Positions 1 to 8,744 of a DNA stretch of 45,926 nt are shown here, piece by piece. The notes under the pieces are model-generated. The model was not told where the DNA came from, ran no database searches, and saw only the letters and a program-made list of their open reading frames with translations. The DNA is from Actinomycetales bacterium (GTDB lineage Bacteria; Actinomycetota; Actinomycetes; Actinomycetales; Actinomycetaceae). Position 1 is the stretch's first letter; each line of letters begins with the position of its first letter. A program made the position numbers and the translations under genes. The stretch lies in contig JALHDK010000002.1 of assembly GCA_022838965.1 (NCBI GenBank), forward strand, positions 1-45,926. The letters are read 5' to 3'.

Positions 1-473
1 TCGGCGTCGGAGGCGCACTCCACGGCGTCGGACTCATTGACGCCGCGGGGATCGAAACCCACCAGGTTGTAGTGGGCCAGCACGGTGTCCGAGACCGAGA
101 CCGTGATCCAGTCCAGCATCGCCGTCCCGGAACCGCCGGGACCGCCGGGGTTGAGGAACAGTGCCGGCGCCTCCGCCCCTGCCGAGTCCATCCTCCTGAC
201 CGCGATCCGTACCGTGGCGCCCTCGGGTTTGGCGTAGTCCAGGGGCACCTCCACCGTGGCGCACTCCGTGTCCGAGCCGCAGCGCGTCCACTCCACGTCC
301 TGCTCGTAGTAGGGCGCGAGGTCCGGGTCCACGCCCTCGGCCGGATCGAAGGCCGCGGCCTCCGTGGACGCGGGCGGACGCGTCGTGCCTGCACCGGTCC
401 CGGTGATGGTGCAGCCGGCCACGGCGAGGAGGGTCGCCAGGAGCGCGGGGACGATGCGACGCGTCTTCTTCAC
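1..473 (-). CDS. Alpha/beta-hydrolase lipoprotein, TAP-like peptidase (3' part outside window)
   Basis: About 157 N-terminal residues are visible from a GTG start at 473; the rest lies beyond the left edge. A short basic start (VKKTRR) and a hydrophobic stretch lead to a lipobox V-A-G-C with Cys21, so the protein should be exported and lipid-anchored. Residues 108-116 (NPGGPGGSG) match the oxyanion-loop signature of the tripeptidyl-aminopeptidase-like alpha/beta hydrolases of actinomycetes (SlpD/SlpE/TAP type), followed by a GFDPRG motif typical of that family. The nucleophile Ser lies in the missing part. It sits 21 bp after holB on the same strand and may be its operon tail. Family assignment is good; the substrate is unknown. 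Confidence 0.82.
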   Translation of the reverse strand, partial: MKKTRRIVPALLATLLAVAGCTITGTGAGTTRPPASTEAAAFDPAEGVDPDLAPYYEQDVEWTRCGSDTECATVEVPLDYAKPEGATVRIAVRRMDSAGAEAPALFLNPGGPGGSGTAMLDWITVSVSDTVLAHYNLVGFDPRGVNESDAVECASDA

Positions 474-494
474 GTCTGCAAGGCTACGACACGC

Positions 495-1634
495 TCACCC
501 CTGCGGCCGCAGGGCGATCAGCATCGCCTCCACGGCCAGCAGGGGGGCGACGTTGCCCGCCAGCCGGGTGCGCGCCTCCCCGATCGCGTCCATCCGCCGC
601 AGGGTCTGCTCGGGAGTCGAGCGCGCCGCCAGCTCGCGGACCGCCTCCTCGACATCCGCGTTGATGAGGTCCACGTCACTGCCCAGCTGCACCGCGATGA
701 CGTCGCGGTAGAAGGCCAGCAGGTCGACCATGGCCCGGTCGAGCGCGTCACGCTGCACCCGGGTGGCGCGCTTCTTCTGCTGCTCCTCGAGCTGCCGCAG
801 CTGGGCCCGTGCCGCCGGTGGCACCGGCCCCTCGGCCACACCGAGCGTGCGCAGCCATTCCGCCCGCTCGGCCTCGTCGCGGCGCGCCGCGACGTCCTTC
901 GCCTCGGCGGTCGCGTCGTCGACGAGCGCGGCGGCCTCGAGGACGGCGTCCCCCACGCCGCGGATCGACAAGGGGATGCCCAGGAGCCGGCGACGGCGCT
1001 CCCGGGCCGCCGGGTCGGTGGCCAGCCGGCGGGCCATGCCCACGTGTGACTGGGCTGCGCGCGCGGCGACGGCCGCCGCTTCGGGAGCCACGCCGTCGCG
1101 CCGCACGAGCAGGTCCGCGACGGCCGCCGCGGGGGGGATCCGGAGGTTGACGTTGCGACACCGGGAGCGGATGGTGACGACGACGTCGTCCGGCGACGGC
1201 GCACAGAGGAGCCACACGGTGTACGCGGGTGGCTCCTCGATCGACTTGAGCAGCACGTTCGACGTCCGCTCCACCATGCGGTCGGCATCCTCCACGATGA
1301 CGATGCGCCACCTGCCCTGCGACGCGGACCGTGCGGCCGTCGTGACCAGCTCGCGCACCTCACGGATGTCGATGATCACCTTCTCGGTGCTCACCGTGGT
1401 GACGTCGGGGTGGGTGCCGGCCATCGCCATCCGGCAGCTCTTGCAGGTACCGCAGCCGGCGGGCCGCGCCGAGCACTGCAACGCGGCGGCGAACGCGCGC
1501 GCCGCCACGGACCGGCCGGATCCGGGCGGTCCGGTGAACAACCACGCGTGCGTCATCGCGCGCGGATCCGCCACCGCCTGCCGCAGCAGCTCCGCGACGT
1601 GTTCCTGCCCGACGAGCTCGTCCCAGACGCTCAC
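495..1634 (-). CDS. holB: DNA polymerase III delta' subunit
   Basis: A 379-aa clamp-loader subunit that works with delta and tau/gamma to load the beta clamp. The N-terminal AAA+ domain has a P-loop G35-PPGSGRS-42, a four-Cys zinc module (C54, C61, C64, C67) and a VEDADRM Walker-B-like segment, followed by SIEEPP and a sensor-1 region with arginines. The P-loop Lys is Arg, consistent with delta' being a weak or non-hydrolysing member. The GTG start at 1634 overlaps the tmk stop (GTGA), so the two are translationally coupled. The C-terminal half (about 210-379) is helical, Arg/Glu-rich and less conserved. The tmk-holB pairing is common in bacteria. Confidence 0.93.
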   Translation of the reverse strand: MSVWDELVGQEHVAELLRQAVADPRAMTHAWLFTGPPGSGRSVAARAFAAALQCSARPAGCGTCKSCRMAMAGTHPDVTTVSTEKVIIDIREVRELVTTAARSASQGRWRIVIVEDADRMVERTSNVLLKSIEEPPAYTVWLLCAPSPDDVVVTIRSRCRNVNLRIPPAAAVADLLVRRDGVAPEAAAVAARAAQSHVGMARRLATDPAARERRRRLLGIPLSIRGVGDAVLEAAALVDDATAEAKDVAARRDEAERAEWLRTLGVAEGPVPPAARAQLRQLEEQQKKRATRVQRDALDRAMVDLLAFYRDVIAVQLGSDVDLINADVEEAVRELAARSTPEQTLRRMDAIGEARTRLAGNVAPLLAVEAMLIALRPQG

Positions 1635-2251
1635 GCATCCCCCAGCAGCGCGGCCACCCGCGCGACGACCTCCTGGTGGATCGCCTCCGGCTCCCGGCTG
1701 GCATCCAGGACCAGGTACCGGCCCGGATCCGCGGCAGCGAGCCGCCGAAACCCCTCCCTCACCCGGAGGTGGAACTCCCGGGACTCACGCTCGAGCCGGT
1801 CCGGCACGCCCTCACGCCGGGCGGCGCCCACCCGCGGGTCAAGGTCGAGCAGCACCGTGAGGTCCGGGAGCAGGCCGCCGGTGGCCCAGAGGGACAGGTT
1901 CCGGACCTCGTCCAGCCCGAGCTCCCGGGCGGCGCCCTGGTAGGCGGCGGACGAATCGAGGTAGCGATCGCTGATCACCATCGCGCCGCGGGCGAGCGCC
2001 GGCCGCACGACGGTGTGGACGTGGTGGGCGCGGTCCGTCGCGAACAGCAGGGCCTCGGTGCGGGCGTCGACATCGCCCCCGTGCAGGAGCGCGGCGCGCA
2101 GCACCTCCCCCAGGGGCGTGCCACCCGGCTCGCGCGTCAGGACCACCTCATGGCCCAGCGCCGCGAACCACGCGCCGAGGAGGCGCTGCTGGGTGGACTT
2201 GCCCGCGCCGTCGCCGCCCTCGAACACGATGAAGAGGCCCCTCCGGTTCAC
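1631..2251 (-). CDS. tmk: Thymidylate kinase
   Basis: A 206-aa enzyme phosphorylating dTMP to dTDP, the usual family length. The P-loop is E11-GGDGAGKS-19, the TREPGGTPLGE segment follows at about 40-50, and a DRYLDSSAAYQG motif binds the nucleotide. The GTG start at 2251 gives the expected short lead-in to the P-loop. It shares a 4-bp overlap with holB downstream and lies 43 bp after the oxidoreductase gene, so the three probably sit on one transcript reading away from topA. Confidence 0.96.
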   Translation of the reverse strand: MNRRGLFIVFEGGDGAGKSTQQRLLGAWFAALGHEVVLTREPGGTPLGEVLRAALLHGGDVDARTEALLFATDRAHHVHTVVRPALARGAMVISDRYLDSSAAYQGAARELGLDEVRNLSLWATGGLLPDLTVLLDLDPRVGAARREGVPDRLERESREFHLRVREGFRRLAAADPGRYLVLDASREPEAIHQEVVARVAALLGDA

Positions 2252-2294
2252 GCACCCACTCTAGCGGCGCGCTCCGACAGGATCGGTGAGCCCC

Positions 2295-3365
2295 TCATCC
2301 GGCCGGAGGCGCCTCGGGAGCCATGGGCTCGAGCTCGGGCTCGCCCGGATACCGCACTCCCACCTGGCGGCGGATCTCGTCCACGACCTCAAGAACCTCG
2401 ACCGTCGCCGCCCACGGCATGATGGTGGACTCCATCATCCCCGCGTCGATGCAGCGCGCCGCCTCCGCGATCTGGTACTGGAAGCCGCCCGCCGGGTGCA
2501 GGAGTTCCCAGCGCAGGGCCTCCCGACCGGTGACGGTCACCGTGATGCCCCCCTCCCGGTAGAAGTCGCGATCGAAGTCGATCCACCCCTCGGTGCCCGC
2601 GATCCACGCCCGCGATCCCGTCCGTCCCAGGAGCGTGCAGGTGGCCACGGCGAGGGCGTCCGGGTAGAGCAGGGCGCTGGCGGCGGACGCGTCGACACCC
2701 GACGCGAGCAGGTGGCCCTCGGCACGCACGCCGCGGGGACGCCCGAGGATCGAGTGGATGAAAGACACCGGATAGACGCCGAGATCAAGGAGGGCCCCGC
2801 CCGCGAGACCGGGGTCGACCAGACGGGGCACATGGGTGAGGGCCTGGCCGTGGTCCGCCACGACCTGGACGACCTTCCCGATCGCGCCCGCATCGACGAG
2901 GGCGCGGGCCACCAGCGAGTGCGGCAGGAACCGCGACCACATCGCCTCCATCGCGAACAGGCCGTGCCGCCGTGCCACCTCGAACACCGTGCGGGCCTCC
3001 GCCGCGTTGCGCGTGAACGCCTTCTCCACCAGCACGGGCTTGCCCGCCTCCAGGGCGAGGATGGCGTGCGCCGCGTGCTCCGAATGGGGGGTGGCGATGT
3101 AGACCGCATCGATGACGTCACTGGCCACCAGGTCGGCGTAGCTGCCATAGGCGTACTCGATGCCGTGGGTGGTGGCGAACCGTTCGGCGCGTTCCGGATC
3201 CCGGGACCCGACGGCGGTGACCTCGCAGGCGGTCGCCTCCCTGGCGTCCGCGACGAACTGCCGGGCGATCGCGCCCGGCCCCAGAATCCCCCAGCGGGCG
3301 GGCGGGCACTCGAGTGTGTCGGCGAGCCTGACCGAGGCCGCGATGTCGGCGAGGTCCATGGTCAC
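2295..3365 (-). CDS. Gfo/Idh/MocA family oxidoreductase
   Basis: A 356-aa NAD(P)-dependent dehydrogenase of the Gfo/Idh/MocA family. The N-terminal Rossmann motif is GPGAIA at residues 29-34, and the family's catalytic V-E-K-A motif occurs in the stretch LVEKAFT. A DLGVYP segment in the C-terminal domain is typical of the trans-dihydrodiol/glucose-fructose branch. The GTG start at 3365 overlaps the stop of the upstream 108-aa gene (GTGA); an in-frame ATG at 3359 is an alternative. The substrate cannot be read from sequence. It is an insertion between topA and tmk compared with simpler genomes, and its coupling to the small unknown gene is the only functional hint. Confidence 0.87.
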   Translation of the reverse strand: MTMDLADIAASVRLADTLECPPARWGILGPGAIARQFVADAREATACEVTAVGSRDPERAERFATTHGIEYAYGSYADLVASDVIDAVYIATPHSEHAAHAILALEAGKPVLVEKAFTRNAAEARTVFEVARRHGLFAMEAMWSRFLPHSLVARALVDAGAIGKVVQVVADHGQALTHVPRLVDPGLAGGALLDLGVYPVSFIHSILGRPRGVRAEGHLLASGVDASAASALLYPDALAVATCTLLGRTGSRAWIAGTEGWIDFDRDFYREGGITVTVTGREALRWELLHPAGGFQYQIAEAARCIDAGMMESTIMPWAATVEVLEVVDEIRRQVGVRYPGEPELEPMAPEAPPAG

Positions 3366-3688
3366 ACGGGAGCGTCGAGGGGGCGGGGCCGCGAGTGGGA
3401 GACCTCGTTGACGAACCGGGTCCCGGTCAGGGTGGCGACGAGGTGAACGGTCTCCGTGGGACCGCAGGTGAACACCGACGTCGCGTGGCCGCCGGTGGAC
3501 TGGTGTCGCTTGAAGAACATCCGCACGGTGTGCCTGCCGGGCGCGATCACGAACCGGTGGGTGGTGAGCCAGCGGAGGGAGTGGATGGCACCGTCGATCT
3601 CCACCATCGGCGTGGCGAACACCATCTGCAGACGGGCACGCATCCCCTCGGCACGGGCGTTCACCGCGAGGGTTGCTGCAATGGTCAC
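3362..3688 (-). CDS. Small protein of unknown function, coupled to an oxidoreductase gene
   Basis: A 108-aa soluble protein without signal peptide or membrane segment. It looks mostly beta-stranded (alternating stretches such as HRFVIAPGRHTVRMFF and ETVHLVATLTGTRFV) and has one Cys. The APGRHTV core resembles short beta-sandwich modules such as PEGA, but similarity is too weak for a call. It starts 41 bp after topA on the same strand and its stop overlaps the oxidoreductase start by 4 bp, so a shared role is plausible. I do not recognise the family. Confidence 0.65.
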   Translation of the reverse strand: MTIAATLAVNARAEGMRARLQMVFATPMVEIDGAIHSLRWLTTHRFVIAPGRHTVRMFFKRHQSTGGHATSVFTCGPTETVHLVATLTGTRFVNEVSHSRPRPLDAPV

Positions 3689-3729
3689 TGTCGCATCATG
3701 GCACCCGCGGCAGGGGGTCGCACCCGGGT

Positions 3730-6375
3730 TCAGGACTTCGGGGCGCGCCTCGCGGTGGTGGAGCTGCGGCGTGCGGCCGTCCGCTTCGGAGCCCCCGGCC
3801 CCTTGGCCCGCTTCTCCGCCAGGAGCTCGAACGCGCGTTCCGGGGTGAGGTGCTCGACGTCGTCCCCCTTGCGGAGGGTGGCGTTGGTGGTGCCGTCGGT
3901 GACGTAGGGGCCGAACCGGCCGTCCTTGAGGACGACGGCACCGCCGGAGACGGGATCGACTCCCAGCTCGCGCAGGGGGGCGGCGGCGCGGGCGGCGCCC
4001 CGGCGCTGCTTCGGCTGGGCGAACAGCTCCTCCGCCTCGGCCAGGGTGATGTCGAAGATCTGCTCCTCGTTCTCGAGCGACCGCGTGTCGGTCCCCTTCT
4101 TGAGGTACGGACCGTAGCGACCGTTCTGGGCGGTGATCTCGACGCCGTCGGCGGCCGTGCCGACCACCCGGGGCAGCGACAGCAGCCGCAGCGCATCCTC
4201 CAGGTGGAGGGTTTCGAGCTGCATGGTCCGGAACAGCGAGGCCGTGCGGGGCTTGGCCTTCGCCGGGGCTCCCTCCGGGAGGACCTCCGTCACGTAGGGC
4301 CCGAAACGGCCGTGCTTCGCCACGATGAGATGGCCGGTGGCGGGATCGGTCCCGAGCTCCCGCGCCTCGTCGGTCCGGGTTGCGAGAAGCTCGCGCGCCC
4401 TGGTGAGCGTGAGCTCGTCAGGCGCCACCCCCTCCGGGATGCTGGCCCGGCGCAGCTCGCCGTGCTCGTCCACCGCCTCGAGGTAGGGACCGTAGCGGCC
4501 GACGCGCAACGTGATGCCCTCCCCCAGGTCGATGGTGTTGATGGCCCGGGCGTCGATGTCACCCAGGTTCTCCACCAGGGACTTCAGCCCCTCGGCCCCG
4601 GAGTCGCCGAAGTAGAACTGCCGCAGCCATTCCCGGCGGTCCTGGGACCCCGCGGCGATGCGGTCGAGGTCCCGCTCCATCTCGGCGGTGAAGTCGTAGT
4701 CGACGAACCGGGAGAGGTTCTCCTCGAGCAGGCGGGTGACCGAGAAGGCCAGCCAGCTCGGCACGAGGGCCTGCCCGCTCCGGGTCACGTAGCCCCGTTC
4801 CGTGATGGTCGACAGTGTGGCCGCGTAGGTGGAGGGCCGCCCGATGCCCTTCTCCTCCATCGCCTTGACGAGCGAGGCCTCGGTGTACCGGGGTGGCGGG
4901 GTGGTCTCGTGGCCGGTCGCGGTGGCGTCGCTGGCTGCGAGGACCTCCCCGACGGCGAGTGCGGGAAGGCGGGACTCGCCGGCGTCGGACTCGTACCGGG
5001 CGGCGTCGTGCCCCTCCTCGTAGGCGGCGAGGAATCCGCGGAACGTGATGACGGTGCCGGAGGCGGTGAACCCGAACGCGTGACGCCCGGGGGGGACCCG
5101 CAGGTCTGCTCCCGCCGTCTCGCCGTTCACGGTGATGCGCACCGTGGAGGTCTCGCCCGTGGCATCCGCCATCTGCGAGGCGATGGTGCGCTTCCAGATG
5201 AGGTCGTAGAGCTTGTGCTGCAGCGCCGACAGGTGGGCGAGCTCCGCGGGCCGGCGGAATACCTCGCCGGCCGGCCTGATGGCCTCGTGCGCCTCCTGGG
5301 CGCCCTTGGCCACCTTGCCGTAGTGGCGCGGCTTCTCCGGAACCGATGCCGCGCCGTAGAGCTCGACCGCCTGGGCCCGGGCCGCCTTGATCGCCTGTCC
5401 CGACAGCGCCGGGGAGTCGGTGCGCATGTACGTGATGTACCCGTTCTCGTACAGCGCCTGCGCGATCCGCATGGTCTCCCCCGCGGAGAGCCGCAGCTTC
5501 CTGGACGCCTCCTGCTGCAGGGTCGACGTGGTGAAGGGCGCGGCCGGGCTGCGGCGGTAGGGCTTCGCCTCGACCCCCTCCACGGTTCCCTCGACGACGA
5601 CGTCCGCGATCGCCCGCGCCGTCGCCTCGTCCACGTGCACCACGCCGGAGGACCGGAGGACGCCGTCGTCCCCGAAGTCGCGTCCCGTGGCGACGCGGGC
5701 GCCGTCGATGGTCGCCAGCCGAGCCTGGAAGCCCTCCGCTCCGCGTGCGAACCGTGCGGTGACATCCCAGTAGGAGGCCGCGCGGAACGCCATCCGCTCC
5801 CGCTCGCGCTCCACGACCATGCGGGTGGCGACCGACTGGACGCGGCCGGCCGACAGACCGGGACCGATCTTGCGCCACAACAGCGGCGACACCTCGTAGC
5901 CGACCAGACGATCGAGGATCCGCCGGGTCTCCTGCGCGTCCACGAGGTGCTCGTCGACGTCGCGGGTGTGTCCCACGGCCCGCCGGATGGCCTCCGGGGT
6001 GATCTCGTGGAACACCATCCTCTTCACCGGCACCTTCGGCCGCAGCACCTCCACGAGGTGCCAGGCGATCGCCTCTCCCTCGCGGTCCTCATCGGTGGCG
6101 AGGAGCAGTTCGTCGGCGTCGCGAAGCAGCCGCTTGAGCTCGGTCACCTTCTTCCGCTTGTCCGGATAGACCACGTAATAGGGCTCGAACCCGTGGTCAA
6201 CGTCCACCGCGAACCGGCCGTACGGCCCCTTCTTCATGTCCGGGGGCAGGTCGGAGGGCTGCGGAAGATCCCGGATGTGGCCGATCGACGCCTCGACGTC
6301 GTAGTCCTTCCCGAGGAAGGCGCTGATGGTACGCGCCTTGGCGGGCGACTCCACGATGACAAGCTTCCGCCCCAC
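3730..6375 (-). CDS. topA: DNA topoisomerase I (type IA)
   Basis: An 881-aa enzyme relaxing negative supercoils. The chosen start is GTG at 6375, behind an AGGAAGG ribosome-binding site and giving the family N-terminus MGRKLVIVESPAKA; the frame stays open 34 codons further upstream. The TOPRIM acidic motif DEDREGEAIAWH is near residues 95-106, and the catalytic Tyr316 lies in ITYMRTDS. The C-terminus has four TopoI repeats marked by GRYGPY or GRFGPY instead of zinc fingers, then a Lys/Arg-rich tail, which is the actinobacterial architecture. It is transcribed divergently from the two-component system and probably heads the minus-strand run to holB. Confidence 0.96.
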   Translation of the reverse strand: MGRKLVIVESPAKARTISAFLGKDYDVEASIGHIRDLPQPSDLPPDMKKGPYGRFAVDVDHGFEPYYVVYPDKRKKVTELKRLLRDADELLLATDEDREGEAIAWHLVEVLRPKVPVKRMVFHEITPEAIRRAVGHTRDVDEHLVDAQETRRILDRLVGYEVSPLLWRKIGPGLSAGRVQSVATRMVVERERERMAFRAASYWDVTARFARGAEGFQARLATIDGARVATGRDFGDDGVLRSSGVVHVDEATARAIADVVVEGTVEGVEAKPYRRSPAAPFTTSTLQQEASRKLRLSAGETMRIAQALYENGYITYMRTDSPALSGQAIKAARAQAVELYGAASVPEKPRHYGKVAKGAQEAHEAIRPAGEVFRRPAELAHLSALQHKLYDLIWKRTIASQMADATGETSTVRITVNGETAGADLRVPPGRHAFGFTASGTVITFRGFLAAYEEGHDAARYESDAGESRLPALAVGEVLAASDATATGHETTPPPRYTEASLVKAMEEKGIGRPSTYAATLSTITERGYVTRSGQALVPSWLAFSVTRLLEENLSRFVDYDFTAEMERDLDRIAAGSQDRREWLRQFYFGDSGAEGLKSLVENLGDIDARAINTIDLGEGITLRVGRYGPYLEAVDEHGELRRASIPEGVAPDELTLTRARELLATRTDEARELGTDPATGHLIVAKHGRFGPYVTEVLPEGAPAKAKPRTASLFRTMQLETLHLEDALRLLSLPRVVGTAADGVEITAQNGRYGPYLKKGTDTRSLENEEQIFDITLAEAEELFAQPKQRRGAARAAAPLRELGVDPVSGGAVVLKDGRFGPYVTDGTTNATLRKGDDVEHLTPERAFELLAEKRAKGPGAPKRTAARRSSTTARRAPKS

Positions 6376-6534
6376 GACACCCTTCCTGCTCCCGACGCCG
6401 GACGCTGGCGCTCCGAGGGGAATACTGGCACAGATTCCGGCCCGGGCGTGCGCACCGTCCCCACGGAGATCGCACACAGCCGCCTCACAGGAAACTCATG
6501 GCGAGTGTGCAGCACCACCCGCCACCATGGGAGC

Positions 6535-7254
6535 ATGCGCAGATCCGACACCCTCCAGCGCCCGGACGGCTCCCCCGTCCACGTCCTGGTGGTGGACGAC
6601 GAGGAGGTGCTCGCCGAACTGCTGTCCGCGGCGCTGCGGTACGAGGGGTGGGACGTGGTGGCCGCCCGCGACGGTCACGCCGCCATCCGGCAGGTCAGGG
6701 CGCACGATCCTGACGTCATCGTGCTCGACATGATGCTTCCGGACATCGACGGGCTGGAGGTGCTCCGCCGGGCCCGCCAGCTCAAGCCCACCGTGCCCGT
6801 CCTCTTCCTCACGGCGCGCGACGCCGTCGAGGACAGGGTTGCCGGGCTGCACGCGGGCGGGGACGACTACGTGACCAAGCCCTTCTCGCTGGAGGAGGTG
6901 GTCGCACGCCTGCGGGCGCTGTTGCGGCGCTCGGGCATGACCGCCGCCACCGCCGAATCCGTCCTCGAGGTGGGCGACCTGCGGATGAACGAGGACTCGC
7001 ACGAGGTCTGGCGGGGGAACCAGCCGGTCACCCTCACCGCCACCGAGTTCGAGTTGCTGCGCTACCTGATGCGCAACGAACGCCGCGTGGTCTCGAAGGC
7101 CCAGATCCTCGATCGGGTCTGGCACTACGACTTCGGCGGGCAGGCCAACATCGTGGAGCTCTACATCTCCTACCTGCGCCGCAAGATCGATGCGGGCCGG
7201 AGCCCGATGATCCACACCGTCCGGGGCGTCGGATACGTCCTGAAGCCCGCGTGA
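6535..7254 (+). CDS. OmpR/PhoB-family response regulator
   Basis: A 239-aa DNA-binding response regulator. The receiver domain (about 15-130) has acidic residues D21/D22, phospho-acceptor D65 in VLDMMLP, the Thr of LFLTAR and K115 in YVTKPFS. The C-terminal winged helix (about 140-239) includes LTATEFELLRYL and the VRGVGYVL ending. The ATG at 6535 was chosen although the frame is open far upstream; a start nearer the VHVLVVDD segment is less likely. Its stop overlaps the kinase start (GTGA). It resembles the TcrX/TrcR/PrrA branch of actinobacteria; the stimulus is unknown. Expression probably comes from the 160-bp gap shared with topA. Confidence 0.92.
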   Translation: MRRSDTLQRPDGSPVHVLVVDDEEVLAELLSAALRYEGWDVVAARDGHAAIRQVRAHDPDVIVLDMMLPDIDGLEVLRRARQLKPTVPVLFLTARDAVEDRVAGLHAGGDDYVTKPFSLEEVVARLRALLRRSGMTAATAESVLEVGDLRMNEDSHEVWRGNQPVTLTATEFELLRYLMRNERRVVSKAQILDRVWHYDFGGQANIVELYISYLRRKIDAGRSPMIHTVRGVGYVLKPA

Positions 7255-8744
7255 GCGGACGGGCGTGGCCGCTGCGCCGGCGCCTCGTGGCGCTGGTGTC
7301 CCTGCTCGCCGCCCTCGTGATCTCGGCGAGCGCCGTCGCCTCGGCGTTCGGGCTGCGCGACTCGCTCGTGGCCCAGGTCGACGAGCAGCTCGGGCGGGCC
7401 GCCGCGCGGAGCGCCGAGCTGGCGGATCGAGCGGGCCCCGCCGAGCCACCGGCGCGCGCCCGGGACGAGGCGGCGCGGTTCCCGCTCGCCGACCGCCCCT
7501 CCCCCCTCGACATCCCCGGCCAGCGCAGCGGCACCCTCACCTACCAGCGGGAGGACGGCGTCGTGGTGTCCGGCGTCATCATCGACTTCGCGGTGACGGA
7601 ACTCACCACCGCCCAGACCGCGGCGCTCGACGCCGTGCCACGGGACGGCCGCCCCCGCACCGTGGACCTCCCCGAGCTCGGCGAGTACCGCGTGGTCGCC
7701 ACCGATCGCCCCGACGGCTTCCAGGTCACCGGCCTGGCCCTGTCCGAGACGAACCGCACGCTGACCGCCTACGCCCTCCGGCAGGCGATGGTCGGGGTGG
7801 CCGGCATCGCGCTCGTGGCCGCGCTGGGGGCGTGGCTCATCAGGCGCGAACTGCGCCCCCTCCAGGAGGTGGCCGCGACGGCGACGGCGGTGGCGCGGAC
7901 GCCACTCGACCGCGGCGCGGTCGCACTCCCCGTCCGGGTGACGGACGCGAACCCCGCGACCGAGGTCGGCCAGGTGGGCGCCGCCCTGAACACGCTGCTC
8001 GGGCACGTCGAGACGTCCCTGGAAGCCCGGCACCGGTCCGAGATGCAGGTCCGCCAGTTCGTCGCGGACGCCTCCCACGAGTTGCGGACGCCCCTGGCGT
8101 CGATCGCCGGCTACACCGAGCTGATCCAGTCCGGCCAGGTGTCGGACGGGGACACCGCCCACGCCCTCACCCGGATCGCGCAGGAGGCGTCCCGGATGAC
8201 GCTCCTCGTGGATGACCTGCTGCTGCTGGCTCGCCTCGACGCCGGCCGGCCGCTCGCCGCGGCGCCGGTGGACCTCACCGCCGTCGCCGCCGACGCCGTC
8301 ACCGACGCCCACGCCGCGGCGCCCCACCACCACTGGCGGCTCGACCTCCCCGTCGACGCGGACGGGGAGGTGGACCTGGCCGGAACCGTCGTCACCGGCG
8401 ACGAGGATCGGCTTCGTCAGGTGCTGGGCAACCTGCTCACCAACGCACGGGTCCACACCCCTGAGGGAACCACCGTCACGGTGCGCGTGCGGGCCACCCC
8501 GACCGACGCCGTCGTGACCGTCGAGGACGACGGCCCGGGCATCCCGCCCGAGCACCAGGACCACATCTTCGACCGCTTCGCACGCGCCGACAGCTCCCGG
8601 CACCGGGCTTCGGGGTCCACGGGGCTGGGGCTGGCGATCGCCCGCGCCGTGGCCGAGGCGCACGGCGGGGCGATCACCGTGATGTCCCGCCCCGGTGACA
8701 CCCGCTTCACCCTTCGGCTGCCGCGGGCGCCCGCCTCACCGTGA
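7251..8744 (+). CDS. Two-component sensor histidine kinase
   Basis: A 497-aa membrane kinase paired with the upstream regulator. The order is TM1 (about 12-34), an extracytoplasmic sensor of about 140 residues, TM2 (about 180-197), a HAMP linker, an H-box with His276 in DASHELRTP, and an ATPase domain with an N-box (LGNLLTNARVHTP), EDDGPGIP, and GSTGLGLAIA. The GTG start at 7251 lies inside the regulator's stop. The sensor part carries an LPELGEYRV segment and no recognisable ligand fold. The C-terminus overlaps the convergent gene at 8736 by 9 bp. Confidence 0.93.
   Translation: MSGRAWPLRRRLVALVSLLAALVISASAVASAFGLRDSLVAQVDEQLGRAAARSAELADRAGPAEPPARARDEAARFPLADRPSPLDIPGQRSGTLTYQREDGVVVSGVIIDFAVTELTTAQTAALDAVPRDGRPRTVDLPELGEYRVVATDRPDGFQVTGLALSETNRTLTAYALRQAMVGVAGIALVAALGAWLIRRELRPLQEVAATATAVARTPLDRGAVALPVRVTDANPATEVGQVGAALNTLLGHVETSLEARHRSEMQVRQFVADASHELRTPLASIAGYTELIQSGQVSDGDTAHALTRIAQEASRMTLLVDDLLLLARLDAGRPLAAAPVDLTAVAADAVTDAHAAAPHHHWRLDLPVDADGEVDLAGTVVTGDEDRLRQVLGNLLTNARVHTPEGTTVTVRVRATPTDAVVTVEDDGPGIPPEHQDHIFDRFARADSSRHRASGSTGLGLAIARAVAEAHGGAITVMSRPGDTRFTLRLPRAPASP

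Noticed and set aside
3673..6534. Long plus-strand frame leading into the response regulator
   Set aside because: It mirrors topA; the regulator's family N-terminus begins near 6535.
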